Assembly (NCBI RefSeq): GCF_014203115.1
Contig: NZ_JACHIJ010000005.1
Coordinates: forward strand, 496,001 to 560,000
Reading direction: 5' to 3'
DNA from: Afipia massiliensis
Lineage (GTDB): Bacteria > Pseudomonadota > Alphaproteobacteria > Rhizobiales > Xanthobacteraceae
Length of the DNA stretch: 64,000 bases
Shown: positions 52,576 to 62,002 of the stretch, piece after piece
Layout of the letters: the number at the start of each line of letters is the position of its first letter
Numbering within the stretch: position 1 is the first letter of the stretch
Translations under genes and position numbers: made by a program
Notes under the pieces: model-generated
Told to the model about the DNA's origin: nothing
What the model saw: only the letters and a program-made list of their open reading frames with translations
Database searches by the model: none

Positions 52576-54879
52576 ATGGTAACTGGGGCAACTGGAATGA
52601 AGCAGGAAGTTTTGCGGCACGCGATTGCGACTGAGACGCATTTGCCGACGGCGCCATCGCAGATCATCACACCACTGACAATCGCGATGTTATTGTGCAC
52701 GACCACCGGCCAAGTTTGCTTTGCACAATCTGCAACGCCGGGCGCGACGATGACTCTCGATCCGATCAACGTCGAAAGCTCGCAAAATGTATCATCGGGC
52801 TCCTTGCGTGAGCGATTGAATGCGCTTCCGGGTGGAGTTGGGTTGATTACCGCGAACGAAATGCCTGAGACAGCCAATCTCACGTTGTCCAAGGCCCTCA
52901 GCAGCGTTCCCGGCGTCGTCGTGCAGGATTTCTTCGGCGGCAACGATCAGCCGCGCGTCCAGATTCGCGGATCGGGCCTTCAACAGAACCCCGTCGAACG
53001 CGGCATCCTGGTTCTTCAGAACGGCCTTCCCATCAACCGTGCTGATGGCTCCTACATCGTCGGCTTCGCCAATCCACAGCAGGCTGATTCGATCGAAGTC
53101 TATCGTGGCTACATGGCCAACCGGCTCGGCGCGACCGTGCTCGGTGGCGCCATCAACTTCGCCTCGCCGACGGGATCCAATTCACCCGGCACGAAAGCCG
53201 TGATCAGCGGAGGCAGCTTCGGACAATTCAATTTCGGGGGGCAGGCTGGCGGCAAGAAGGACAATGTTGACGCCCTGATCCAGGCCGACATCAGCCGGCG
53301 CGACGGCTTCCGCGACTACAATGAATCCCAACGCATCAGCGTGAACGGCAATATCGGCGTCGAACTGTCGGAGAACGTGACCACGCGCTTTTTCGCAGGT
53401 TATACCGATCTCGGATTCGACGTCGCGGGGCCGCTGACAAAAGCGATGATGGAAGGCAATCCGCGGCAGGTCGCCACCGGGCCGACCTTCATCCCGCCCA
53501 GCACCTCAATCAATCCGGGACCAAATGTCGTGCGCGACAAGCCGCGACGCGAGGCCAGCCAGTTCCTGATCGGATCGCGGACGACTGCCACCTTTGACGC
53601 CCACATCTACGATGTAGCGCTCGGCTACACCTACACCGACGACATGTTCCGGTTCCCAATCTCATCAGGTGTGCGGACCACCACGGGCGGCGACTTCACC
53701 GGTCTTGTGCGATACGCCTACAAGCCGGACGCGGCGAGCCTGCTGCCACTGTTCGAGAGCACGGCGCAATACACCATCGGCTCCGCGGATCGCGGCAATT
53801 ACATCAATCAGGGCGGAAGGACCGGCGCCAAATTCGGCGAGAGCGAACTCGATGCGACGACGCTGTCGCTCTATTCGGGCCTGAACCTCCCTGTCTGGCA
53901 ATCGGTCTTCCTATCGCCCGCGATTTCCTACGCCTATGCAACGCGCGATAACAAGGACACCTACAATCTCGCGACACGCCCGACGATCGCCTACAATCCG
54001 GCCAATCCTACGATGCTGCTGCCCAACGGCGCTGTCCCGACTGTCAGCACGAACTACAACAGGACATACAGCGGCTGGAATCCGAGCCTCGGCCTGAGCT
54101 ATCGACCCGACAGCAATCAGACCATCTTCGCCGCGGTCAGCCGCAGCTTCGAGCCCCCGACGCATGACGATTTGCTGGCAACCATCAACGGCACGCCCAA
54201 CAGCAGCGCAGGCCGTCCGGCTCCCGGGAATCCCGGCCTAGTCTCCGCCGCATTCCTTACTCCGAACCTGAAAGCCCAGACCGCAACGACCATCGAAGGC
54301 GGCTGGCGCGGCCAGCGCAACGTCTTCTCGTGGGATGCGGTGGTTTACTACTCTTGGGTGAACAACGAACTGCTCAGCCTGCGCGATGCAACGGGCGCAT
54401 CGATCGGCGCTATCAACGCCGACAAGACGACGCATTTCGGCATCGAGCTTGGAGGCGGCGCGAAGCTGACCAAACAGCTCACCACCCGCGTCGCCTACAC
54501 CTATCAGGATTTCCGCTTCAAGGACGATCCGGTGCGCGGCAACAATCGCTTGGCCGGCGCACCCCGCCATCTCATCAACGCCATGCTGCAATTCCAGGCG
54601 ACCGACGCGTGGAGACTTCAAGGCGCGGTGCGATGGAGTCCCGACAAGACGCCGGTCGACAACATGAACACTTTGTTTGCTGATCCGTATGCCGTCGTCG
54701 ATGTGCGGACCGAATACAAGCTCAACCAGCATTTCACGCTGTTCGCGGAAGTCACCAACCTGTTCAACGAGACCTACGCCTCATCGACACTGATCGTCGA
54801 TGTGGCGCGGCCGGATCAGGCAGCGTTCCTGCCCGGCGACGGGCGAGGTTATTACGGAGGCATCAAGGCAAAGTTCTAG
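52576..54879 (+). CDS. TonB-dependent outer-membrane receptor
   Basis: The 767-residue receptor has a signal region and a TonB-box-like stretch (TLDPINVES). A plug domain follows (ANLTLSKALSSVPGVVVQDF, then PRVQIRGSGLQQNPVERGI and QADSIEVYRGYMANRLGATV). A 22-strand barrel ends in GYYGGIKAKF with the terminal Phe. It takes up a metal complex or other large ligand; the ligand cannot be inferred. ATGs at 52576 and 52597 are both possible and neither has a strong ribosome site. First gene of a five-gene run with an NsrR-type operator. Confidence 0.88.
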   Translation: MVTGATGMKQEVLRHAIATETHLPTAPSQIITPLTIAMLLCTTTGQVCFAQSATPGATMTLDPINVESSQNVSSGSLRERLNALPGGVGLITANEMPETANLTLSKALSSVPGVVVQDFFGGNDQPRVQIRGSGLQQNPVERGILVLQNGLPINRADGSYIVGFANPQQADSIEVYRGYMANRLGATVLGGAINFASPTGSNSPGTKAVISGGSFGQFNFGGQAGGKKDNVDALIQADISRRDGFRDYNESQRISVNGNIGVELSENVTTRFFAGYTDLGFDVAGPLTKAMMEGNPRQVATGPTFIPPSTSINPGPNVVRDKPRREASQFLIGSRTTATFDAHIYDVALGYTYTDDMFRFPISSGVRTTTGGDFTGLVRYAYKPDAASLLPLFESTAQYTIGSADRGNYINQGGRTGAKFGESELDATTLSLYSGLNLPVWQSVFLSPAISYAYATRDNKDTYNLATRPTIAYNPANPTMLLPNGAVPTVSTNYNRTYSGWNPSLGLSYRPDSNQTIFAAVSRSFEPPTHDDLLATINGTPNSSAGRPAPGNPGLVSAAFLTPNLKAQTATTIEGGWRGQRNVFSWDAVVYYSWVNNELLSLRDATGASIGAINADKTTHFGIELGGGAKLTKQLTTRVAYTYQDFRFKDDPVRGNNRLAGAPRHLINAMLQFQATDAWRLQGAVRWSPDKTPVDNMNTLFADPYAVVDVRTEYKLNQHFTLFAEVTNLFNETYASSTLIVDVARPDQAAFLPGDGRGYYGGIKAKF

Positions 54880-54909
54880 GCACCCCGAAATCCAGGACAG
54901 GAAGTTTCC

Positions 54910-55878
54910 ATGCTGAATCGCCGCACATTCGTAACCGCCTCGACAGCGATGTTTGCATGTCCACGCATTGGTCGTACCGCCGAGCCGCTGACGCTGTGGG
55001 GACCGCCCGCCGCCCCTTCGATCATCCTGGCGCAAGCCATCGCGGACGGACTTCTCAAGCCCTTCGCTTCCGGCGCGTCGTTCAAGGCCTGGAAAACGCC
55101 CGATGAAATGCGGGCCGGCCTCAGCTCCGGCAACATGACGGCGGTGGTCGTTCCGAGCAACGTCGCCGCCAACCTTTACAATCGCGGACTCGGAGTGCGG
55201 CTCGCCAATGTGATGACGCGCGGTCTGCTCTACGTCGTGGCGCCATCCGGGACGGTGACTGATATCGCCAGCCTGAAAGGCATGCGCGTGGCCGTACCCT
55301 TCCGCAACGATATGCCCGATCTCATTTTCCGCCGCCTGCTGGCAGCGGCAGGTCTTCATCCGTCGGACATCGCAATCGAGTATTCAGGAACACCGCCGGA
55401 AGCAGTGCAGTTGCTGATTTCAGGCCGCGTGAACGCAGCGCTCCTCACTGAGCCGGCGAGCACCGGCTCCATTATGCGCGCCAAGTGGACAGCGTGGAAG
55501 AATCTCGAACACGCCATCGATTGTCAGAAAGTCTGGACAAGGGCTACGGGAAGCGCGACGATTCCACAGGCGGGACTTGCGGTGACCGATAAGCTCACAG
55601 CGCAGATCGGGGCTGACGGCATCGTCGCTCTACAACAGGCGCTCGAGACCGCTGTGACGGCTGTGATCAAGGATCCCTCCGCAGCTGCAGGCCTTGCAGC
55701 CCCGGAATTCGGCCTTCCTGCGACAGTCATCGAACGCTCCATAGAATACAGCAACCTTGTCGTTGCGCGCGCAACTACGGCCCGCGCCGATCTCACAACG
55801 CTGTTCGATGTGCTTGCCAAGGAAGACCCGCGCATCATCGGTGGAAAGCAACCCGACAACGGGTTCTTCGCCTTATGA
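54910..55878 (+). CDS. ABC transporter substrate-binding protein (NMT1/SsuA-like)
   Basis: The 322-residue protein starts with a possible Tat signal (NRRTFVTAS). It has a type II periplasmic-binding fold of the NMT1/SsuA/TauA group: LTLWGPPAAPSIILAQAIAD, then SLKGMRVAVP and NAALLTEPAS. Relatives bind sulfonates, nitrate, thiamine precursors or aromatic acids. Ligand residues are not informative. A GGAAG ribosome site precedes the ATG. It lies 30 bp after the receptor gene. Confidence 0.82.
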   Translation: MLNRRTFVTASTAMFACPRIGRTAEPLTLWGPPAAPSIILAQAIADGLLKPFASGASFKAWKTPDEMRAGLSSGNMTAVVVPSNVAANLYNRGLGVRLANVMTRGLLYVVAPSGTVTDIASLKGMRVAVPFRNDMPDLIFRRLLAAAGLHPSDIAIEYSGTPPEAVQLLISGRVNAALLTEPASTGSIMRAKWTAWKNLEHAIDCQKVWTRATGSATIPQAGLAVTDKLTAQIGADGIVALQQALETAVTAVIKDPSAAAGLAAPEFGLPATVIERSIEYSNLVVARATTARADLTTLFDVLAKEDPRIIGGKQPDNGFFAL

Positions 55879-55888
55879 GATCGACACC

Positions 55889-56707
55889 GTGAAACTGACA
55901 GCGCATAGTCTCGCCTTCGCCGCATGGGCTGGTCGCTATCTGTGGTCGGGATGGGCGGGTGCTGCGGGCCTGTTCTGTTTGGCAGCCGCTTGGCAGGCGG
56001 GCCATGAAATCTATGGCTCGTTCGTACTGCCTTCGCCGCTGGAAACTCTTTACGCTATCGGCAGTATCGGTCAGGAGTCTAGCTTCGCGAAAGCAGCGGG
56101 TGAAACTGCGATCCGCTCACTCGCCGGCTTTGCGCTTGCGGTCGCGTTCGGTAGCGCCGCCGGGATCATCGCAGGCTTTTCGTTCGCGGCGATGCGACTG
56201 ACAAGACCGATTGTCACCGTGATTCTCGGCGTGCCGCCGATCGCATGGATCGTGCTTGCCCTGATCTGGTTCGGATCGAACGGAGGATCGGCCGTACTAA
56301 CGGTAGTGGTTGCTGCGCTGCCGATTTCATTCGCCGGCGGTCTACAAGGTGTTGCCACACGCGACCGCTCACTGGACATGATGGCCCGCTCCTTCGGGGC
56401 AGGCGCATGGACACGCTTTCGCACCATCACCGCGCCTCATCTCGTCTCGTATCTCTTTCCGGCCTGGACCACAACAGCCGGCACGGCCTGGAAAGTCACC
56501 GTGATGGCGGAACTGCTGTCGAACTCCGGCGGGATCGGCGGCGAACTGGCCACCGCCCGCGCACTGTTCGATATTCCTCGCGTGATGGCGCTGATCGTGG
56601 TCACTGTCGCGTTTGCCCTGTTCACCGAATACCTGCTGCTGCACCCGATCCGCGATCGTCTGGAGAACTGGCGCGAAGCCGGCTTGCCATGGGGGATCAA
56701 ACGATGA
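55889..56707 (+). CDS. ABC transporter permease (SsuC/TauC-like)
   Basis: The 272-residue inner-membrane protein has six helices and the cytoplasmic loop that contacts the ATPase (MARSFGAGAWTRFRTITAPH). It is a BPD_transp_1-type permease. I use the GTG at 55889 (VKLTAHSLAF), 11 bp after the binding-protein stop; the frame from 55757 overlaps that gene. It ends in a 4-base overlap with the ATPase gene. Confidence 0.85.
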   Translation: MKLTAHSLAFAAWAGRYLWSGWAGAAGLFCLAAAWQAGHEIYGSFVLPSPLETLYAIGSIGQESSFAKAAGETAIRSLAGFALAVAFGSAAGIIAGFSFAAMRLTRPIVTVILGVPPIAWIVLALIWFGSNGGSAVLTVVVAALPISFAGGLQGVATRDRSLDMMARSFGAGAWTRFRTITAPHLVSYLFPAWTTTAGTAWKVTVMAELLSNSGGIGGELATARALFDIPRVMALIVVTVAFALFTEYLLLHPIRDRLENWREAGLPWGIKR

Positions 56708-57447
56708 AGCTCGTGCTGGAAGGAATCGGCCATGCCTTCCTTGGCCGTGCGGTGTTCGAGAAACTCGATTTCTCGCTGGCGCCCGGCGAGGTCGTCGCTC
56801 TGCTCGGTCCCTCCGGTTGCGGCAAGACCACGTTGCTGCAAATCGCGGCCGGTCTTATCGATCCGCTGCGCGGGCGCATCCGTAGGTCCTATCGGCGTCA
56901 CGCGGTAGTTTTTCAGGAGTCACGGCTACTGCCGTGGGTAACGACCCGCGACAATATTTCCTACGGACTCCGCGTAACGGGAGGCAAAAGCACTTCACAC
57001 CGCCAGATCGCGGAACGACGTGCGCGCGAGGTCGGCCTTCATCCCAACGACCTCGATAAGTATCCTGTCGAACTATCCGGCGGCATGCGCCAGCGCGCCG
57101 CGGTCGCGCGGGCGCTGGCGGTCGATCCCGATGTGATTTTCTTCGATGAACCATTCACGGCGGTCGATGTCGGCCTCAAGCGTGTACTTCAGGATCTCGT
57201 GATCGCTGCCGCGGCGCGGGAGCATTTTTCCGCACTATTCGTCACACACGATCTCTCAGAGGCGGTGCGCGTCGCCGATCGACTGGTCGTGCTATCGGAA
57301 GGCGGCACGGGATTCGTCACCAATCGCCGCATCGACGGACGGCCCGGTGACCGCAGTGACCGCGCCATCTTCGATATGATGGAAGCATGGTCGCGTGATC
57401 CCGCATTTTCCGAACTATTCGACGGCGAAAGAAAAGGGTTGCCGTGA
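56704..57447 (+). CDS. ABC transporter ATPase (SsuB/TauB-like)
   Basis: The 247-residue ATPase shows Walker A GPSGCGKTT, the Q-loop VVFQESRLLPW, signature LSGGMRQRAAVARALA, Walker B VIFFDEPFTAVD and the switch His in FVTHDLSEA. It couples to the upstream permease. The ATG at 56704 overlaps the permease stop. Its own stop overlaps the nnrS start (GTG at 57444). Confidence 0.9.
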   Translation: MKLVLEGIGHAFLGRAVFEKLDFSLAPGEVVALLGPSGCGKTTLLQIAAGLIDPLRGRIRRSYRRHAVVFQESRLLPWVTTRDNISYGLRVTGGKSTSHRQIAERRAREVGLHPNDLDKYPVELSGGMRQRAAVARALAVDPDVIFFDEPFTAVDVGLKRVLQDLVIAAAAREHFSALFVTHDLSEAVRVADRLVVLSEGGTGFVTNRRIDGRPGDRSDRAIFDMMEAWSRDPAFSELFDGERKGLP

Positions 57448-58661
57448 CGATTGCATTATTGCAGGGAACAGACGCGAGCGTCCGTCGCCACCCGCTGCTG
57501 GTCGAAGGACTGCTGCTGTTCTTTCCGGTTGCAGCGCTCCACGCGATGCTATCACCGCTGATATGGACCACGCTGTTTGTATTCGCGCTGCCGTACACGC
57601 ATGCGATTCCGTCCCATCAATGGCACGCGCATGAGATGATATTTGGCACATATGGCGCGGCACTCGCAGGTTTCTTGACGTCAGCCGTTCCCGAATGGAC
57701 GGACACGCAGCCCCGACGGGGACGCGACCTCCTGCTGCTGCTTGGTCTCTGGCTGCCGGGACGAATCGTCGGCCTTCTCGGCATCGAAGCACTTGTGTTT
57801 CCCGTCGGCGTCACGGACGTCGCGTTCCTGTCGCTGCTGTTCTGGTATGTGCTGAAACCTCTGCTGGAACGGCGCAGTACCCGGCATGCTTCCTTCGCCA
57901 TCTGGGTCGGACTGTTCGCGCTCGCCGAGTTGGGCATTCGTGCAGCATGGCTAACCGGACGGATCGATCTCGCTGGACAACTTCTCCAGACGTCGCTGAT
58001 CATCTTTCTGGTGTTCTTCGCGCTGGCAGTTGCCCGCATCAATATCGTCGTGATCAATCTCGCGCTGGATCCAAGCGGAGAGACGACGCCCTATCGCCCG
58101 CATCCGGGACGCCAAAACCTCGCCGCCGGCATGGTGTCGATTTATGCCGTCGCAGCGCTGGCGTTTCCGCACTCCACCGCACCCTCCTACCTCGCTCTCG
58201 CCGCTGCGGCGACTTTCTTCGATCGGCTTGCCGAATGGTTCATCGGCATGGCCGTCCTGAAGACGCAAGTACTCGCCCTTGCCATTGCCAATGCATTTGC
58301 CGGAGGAGGTTTTCTGCTGATCGGCCTGTCCGGCCTGGGAGCTCCCGTCGCGACGGCAACCGGACTGCACATGCTTTCAGTCGGCAGCCTCGGTCTTGCC
58401 GTACTGGCTGTTTTCATCGTCGCGGGCTTGCGCCATACCGGTCGCTCGCTAGTCCTCCCTTGGCAGGCACATGCGGCCGTGGCGCTGATGGTATGCGCGA
58501 GCATCGTACGCATTTTACCTGAATTGGGCTTAGGTCCGTCTCTGACCGGCCTCCACTACGGACTGAGTGCCGCATTGTGGTCGGCCGCATACGGTGTCTG
58601 GCTCGCCGGCTTTCTGCCGTTCCTTATGAACCCAATGAATGAGGCACACGGCTGCAAATAA
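57444..58661 (+). CDS. NnrS-family protein, second copy
   Basis: The 405-residue protein has about 12 helices and the NnrS motif HQWHAHEMIFGTYGAALAGF, then LTSAVPEWT, containing the likely haem/copper-binding histidines. The GLRHTGRSL segment is also conserved. It starts with GTG overlapping the ATPase stop, so translation is coupled to the ABC transporter. It is clearly divergent from the NnrS at 27573. The link to a transporter suggests it handles the imported material or that both respond to NO. Confidence 0.88.
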   Translation: MTIALLQGTDASVRRHPLLVEGLLLFFPVAALHAMLSPLIWTTLFVFALPYTHAIPSHQWHAHEMIFGTYGAALAGFLTSAVPEWTDTQPRRGRDLLLLLGLWLPGRIVGLLGIEALVFPVGVTDVAFLSLLFWYVLKPLLERRSTRHASFAIWVGLFALAELGIRAAWLTGRIDLAGQLLQTSLIIFLVFFALAVARINIVVINLALDPSGETTPYRPHPGRQNLAAGMVSIYAVAALAFPHSTAPSYLALAAAATFFDRLAEWFIGMAVLKTQVLALAIANAFAGGGFLLIGLSGLGAPVATATGLHMLSVGSLGLAVLAVFIVAGLRHTGRSLVLPWQAHAAVALMVCASIVRILPELGLGPSLTGLHYGLSAALWSAAYGVWLAGFLPFLMNPMNEAHGCK

Positions 58662-58706
58662 TCGTCGCGAAAGGTATGAACAGCAGCACAAAATAGCGAC
58701 ACAGCA

Positions 58707-58720
58707 TTGCGATAGCGCAA
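58707..58720 (+). promoter_or_regulatory. FixK-type box TTGCGATAGCGCAA upstream of moeA
   Basis: The dyad has perfectly symmetric TTGCG/CGCAA ends. Its centre is 96 bp before the chosen moeA start; a transcript start near 58755 would exclude the ATG at 58738. It probably also serves hemN, 31 bp after moeA. Confidence 0.75.
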
Positions 58721-58809
58721 AGTGAAGCTCGGAGGACTTGCTAAATGTTGCAGGCGATGGCCCCGCGGAACACGGGCATCGTTCCTCTGAAGTAGAATGG
58801 AGCGCACAA

Positions 58810-60129
58810 ATGGGTCATCCTCGCAAATCCTCCGAGATGCTATCGCCTGTTCTGCGCCAGCGTCACAGCAACCAGCAGGATGAAATCTTGCAGCCGACGT
58901 GCGCGGATCATGAGGACGGCACGCTGACCCCTGTCGATCTCGCGGTCGAGAAAGGGTTGAGGTTGAGACTTCCCGTGACGACGGAGTCCGTCGATCTGAA
59001 ACACGCCTCTGGACGTGTTCTGGCGCAGACCCTCACTGCGCAAGCGCCGCAACCCTACTTCGATTACAGTGCGATGGATGGCTATGCCGTCAATGTCGAG
59101 GACATTGGTAGCTCTCTGCCGGTAAGGTTGAGACTGATCGGGCACATCGCAGCCAGCCGCACGAAGGAAGAAATCACGCTGAGAACCCGTAGCGCCGTCA
59201 GAATTCTGACTGGAGCACCGATCCCGCCCGGCGCGAATGCCGTCATCGCCCAAGAAGAAATACGGCGCGAGGGGGATATTGTCGTGCTTTCCCGCATTCC
59301 GCAACGTGGCGAGAACATCAGGCTCCGCGGCGAGGATGTCCAGACCGGCGACACATTGATCGAGCGCAGGAGTCTGATGGACCCGCGGGCGATGGGCGTC
59401 GCGGCATCGGCGGGAATACCGCGGGTGGAGCTGTTCCGCAAACTCCGCGTTGCTATCTTCTCGACAGGGTCCGAATTGCGCCAGCCCGGGGAGGATATAG
59501 CGCCGGGTGAGATTTACAATTCGAACCGCTACATTCTGCGAGGCCTGCTGGACAAACCCTGGATCGACCTCATCGATCTTGGCACTTCTCATGACGAGCC
59601 TAAAGTGTTGCGCGCCTATATGAGAGATGCCGCAGCGCAGGCGGATGTAGTTATCACCACAGGCGGCGTTTCGGTCGGCGATGAAGATCATATGGCTGAC
59701 GTCGTCCGAGGTTGCGATGGAACGATCGCAGTCACCCGCGTCGCAATCAAACCCGGAAAGCCGCTAACACTCGGTCAGGTCGGACAGGCCGCTTATATCG
59801 GCCTCCCAGGTAATCCCGGGGCAGTCTTCACGACGTTCCGCGTCGTGGTCGATGGCTTATTGCGAGCATGGGCCGGTCTGAAGCAGCGCGTTGAGCCTGT
59901 ACGTCCCGTGATCGCAGATTTCACATGGACATGCCGGACCGGGCGTTCGACTTATCTGCCTGGAGTTCTCAAGGGATATAACGCTAACGGAGCCCCCCTT
60001 GTGGATGTACTTCCAAGAAACAATTCCGGAAAGCTCTTCCTTCTAAGCAAGGCGGAGGGGTTTGTCGTGATCAAACCCGACTACGGCGATGTTAAGCCTG
60101 GTGATCTGGTCGGATGGTTTGCCCTGTAG
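58810..60129 (+). CDS. moeA: MoeA, molybdopterin molybdenumtransferase
   Basis: MoeA inserts molybdate into adenylylated molybdopterin, needed here by NarG. The 439-residue form shows PYFDYSAMDGYAV, LTGAPIPPGANAV, IYNSNRYIL, TTGGVSVGDEDHM and GLPGNPGAVF, the conserved MoeA motifs. The ATG at 58810 is chosen because GGAG precedes it and the FixK box places the transcript start after 58738, where a longer frame begins. The first 50 residues are poorly conserved, so 58837 is also possible. Confidence 0.92.
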   Translation: MGHPRKSSEMLSPVLRQRHSNQQDEILQPTCADHEDGTLTPVDLAVEKGLRLRLPVTTESVDLKHASGRVLAQTLTAQAPQPYFDYSAMDGYAVNVEDIGSSLPVRLRLIGHIAASRTKEEITLRTRSAVRILTGAPIPPGANAVIAQEEIRREGDIVVLSRIPQRGENIRLRGEDVQTGDTLIERRSLMDPRAMGVAASAGIPRVELFRKLRVAIFSTGSELRQPGEDIAPGEIYNSNRYILRGLLDKPWIDLIDLGTSHDEPKVLRAYMRDAAAQADVVITTGGVSVGDEDHMADVVRGCDGTIAVTRVAIKPGKPLTLGQVGQAAYIGLPGNPGAVFTTFRVVVDGLLRAWAGLKQRVEPVRPVIADFTWTCRTGRSTYLPGVLKGYNANGAPLVDVLPRNNSGKLFLLSKAEGFVVIKPDYGDVKPGDLVGWFAL

Positions 60130-60160
60130 GAACGCCAACTTTCATTATGCATGACAAGAT

Positions 60161-61546
60161 ATGCCCGTGAACCCTCACCGAGCCCCCGCACGCATGCGCT
60201 CCGATCTCAACATTCGTTATGGCGAGGAACGTCTACCGCGCTACACTAGCTATCCGACCGCGCCGCATTTTTCACGCACTATCTCGCAGCAGACCTATCG
60301 CCAGTGGCTCGCATCGATTCCGCAACAACAAACGGTTTCGCTCTACCTACACGTTCCCTTCTGCCGGTCCATGTGCTGGTATTGCGGTTGCAATACGACG
60401 ATTGCCCGGCGCAACGAGCCCATCGCCGAATATCTCGCCGCGCTGCGACGCGAGATCGACATGGTGGCAAGTCATGTCGCGCGGCCGCTCAGGATCAATC
60501 ACATACACTTCGGCGGAGGAACGCCGACCATCGTGACGCCCTCGCAGTTTGCAGAACTGATGAATATTCTGAGGCAAAAATTCACTCTTCTTCCCGACGC
60601 TGAGGTGGCCGTCGAGATCGATCCGCGCACGCTCACCCGTGAGATGATACTTGAACTCGGCGCAAGCGGCGTCACGCGGGCCAGCCTCGGCGTGCAGAGC
60701 TTCGACCCCGCCGTGCAGCAAGCCATCAATCGTATTCAGAGTTTTAAAGACACGGCCGCTGCGACCGAACAATTGCGAGCGGCGGGTGTGCGCGGCATAA
60801 ACTTCGACCTGATCTACGGCTTGCCGCATCAGACAGTGGCGTCATGTTTCGATACGGTCAGGAAATGCCTTTGGCTTCGTCCCGACCGTCTCTCGGTCTT
60901 TGGTTATGCGCATGTACCCACGTTCAAGAAACACCAGCGCAAGATTGATGAAGCCGCACTTCCAGATGGTGCCAATCGCCACCTTCAGGCGAACATGATC
61001 GCCTACTCCTTGACCGCGGCAGGCTATCGGCAGATCGGCCTCGATCATTTCGCCTTTCCGAGAGATAGTCTGGCGACGGCGCAAGCGGCGGGGAGCCTTC
61101 ACCGGAATTTTCAAGGTTATACTACCGACACAAGTGATGTCCTGATCGGCTTCGGCGCAAGCGCCATTGGGCGGCTTAACCAAGGCTACGTCCAGAATGA
61201 CGCGGCGACCCAATCCTATTGCACGCAGATCGGCCGCGGCGATCTGGCGACCGAGAAGGGCTATGCGCTGACAGCCGATGACCGCCTGCGTGCCGACATT
61301 ATCGAACGTATCATGTGCGACTTCCGCGTCGACCTTCAGCAGGTTTGCACGAGGCATGGCACAACGCCGGCAGCCACCCTACAATCAGCCACCCGCCTGC
61401 ACAGACTGACGGCTGATGGCGTCGTTAGTCTCGACGGCGCTGTGCTTTCAGTCAGGGATGACGCACGCCATCTGGTGCGCAGCGTCGCCTCCGCGTTCGA
61501 TGCGTACATCGGGACATCCGGCCCGGTCTACAGCCGCGCTGTCTGA
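60161..61546 (+). CDS. hemN: HemN, oxygen-independent coproporphyrinogen III oxidase
   Basis: The 461-residue radical-SAM enzyme makes protoporphyrinogen without oxygen, supplying haem for cbb3 oxidase, NarI and cytochromes. The cluster motif is HVPFCRSMCWYCGC (C-x3-C-x2-C), followed by IHFGGGTPTIV and a later LDHFAFP. Residues around RYTSYPTAPHFS are typical of HemN rather than HemW. It is 31 bp after moeA and likely co-regulated. Confidence 0.94.
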   Translation: MPVNPHRAPARMRSDLNIRYGEERLPRYTSYPTAPHFSRTISQQTYRQWLASIPQQQTVSLYLHVPFCRSMCWYCGCNTTIARRNEPIAEYLAALRREIDMVASHVARPLRINHIHFGGGTPTIVTPSQFAELMNILRQKFTLLPDAEVAVEIDPRTLTREMILELGASGVTRASLGVQSFDPAVQQAINRIQSFKDTAAATEQLRAAGVRGINFDLIYGLPHQTVASCFDTVRKCLWLRPDRLSVFGYAHVPTFKKHQRKIDEAALPDGANRHLQANMIAYSLTAAGYRQIGLDHFAFPRDSLATAQAAGSLHRNFQGYTTDTSDVLIGFGASAIGRLNQGYVQNDAATQSYCTQIGRGDLATEKGYALTADDRLRADIIERIMCDFRVDLQQVCTRHGTTPAATLQSATRLHRLTADGVVSLDGAVLSVRDDARHLVRSVASAFDAYIGTSGPVYSRAV

Positions 61547-61555
61547 AACAGGCAG

Positions 61556-62002
61556 CTACCGCCGAATCGTGCTGACTGCGCACGACAGCTCATCGCGTGG
61601 ACAGTTCACCTTGGGTGGATCGATGTCACGCAAGGCGGCCGCGCCAGCCGCAGCCGAATGGCCGATTTCATCAAACAGCAACGCCATTTCCACGAAAACA
61701 GTGCGGTCCCTCTCGTTCTCGGTCAACTGGTTGAGTTCTGACAGAAGCGCGAGAATAGCGGCGATGCGATCCTTCTGATCGCGGGCACGAAGCAGCGATC
61801 GCCTCGAAAGACGGCGCGTTTCAAGATCCGAGAATCGCTCAAGAGCGCCGCTGAGAAGCTCTCGGCAGCTGCAGTCCAGATCCGTGCGTGTCAGTACAAT
61901 CTGTAGCCGTGCGATCAGATCGAGAGTTTCGCAGTTTCGGCCTTGCTCCGCCATGACCGTTTCTTTCCCAAATCGTGCTGACGCTGCGTTGTCGTGACTC
62001 AT
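61556..62002 (-). CDS. Small helical protein beside ubiV, function unknown
   Basis: The 148-residue product is mostly helical: DLIARLQIVLTRTDLDCSCR, then ELLSGALERFSDLETRR. It has a Cys-x-Cys at LDCSCRELL and a C-terminal CPRDELSCAV. The start overlaps the ubiV stop as ATGA, so the two are co-translated. UbiT (SCP2-like) is the usual third partner of UbiUV, but this protein does not show the SCP2 fold signature. An internal ATG at 61954 is the alternative start. I do not recognise the family. Confidence 0.55.
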   Translation of the reverse strand: MSHDNAASARFGKETVMAEQGRNCETLDLIARLQIVLTRTDLDCSCRELLSGALERFSDLETRRLSRRSLLRARDQKDRIAAILALLSELNQLTENERDRTVFVEMALLFDEIGHSAAAGAAALRDIDPPKVNCPRDELSCAVSTIRR

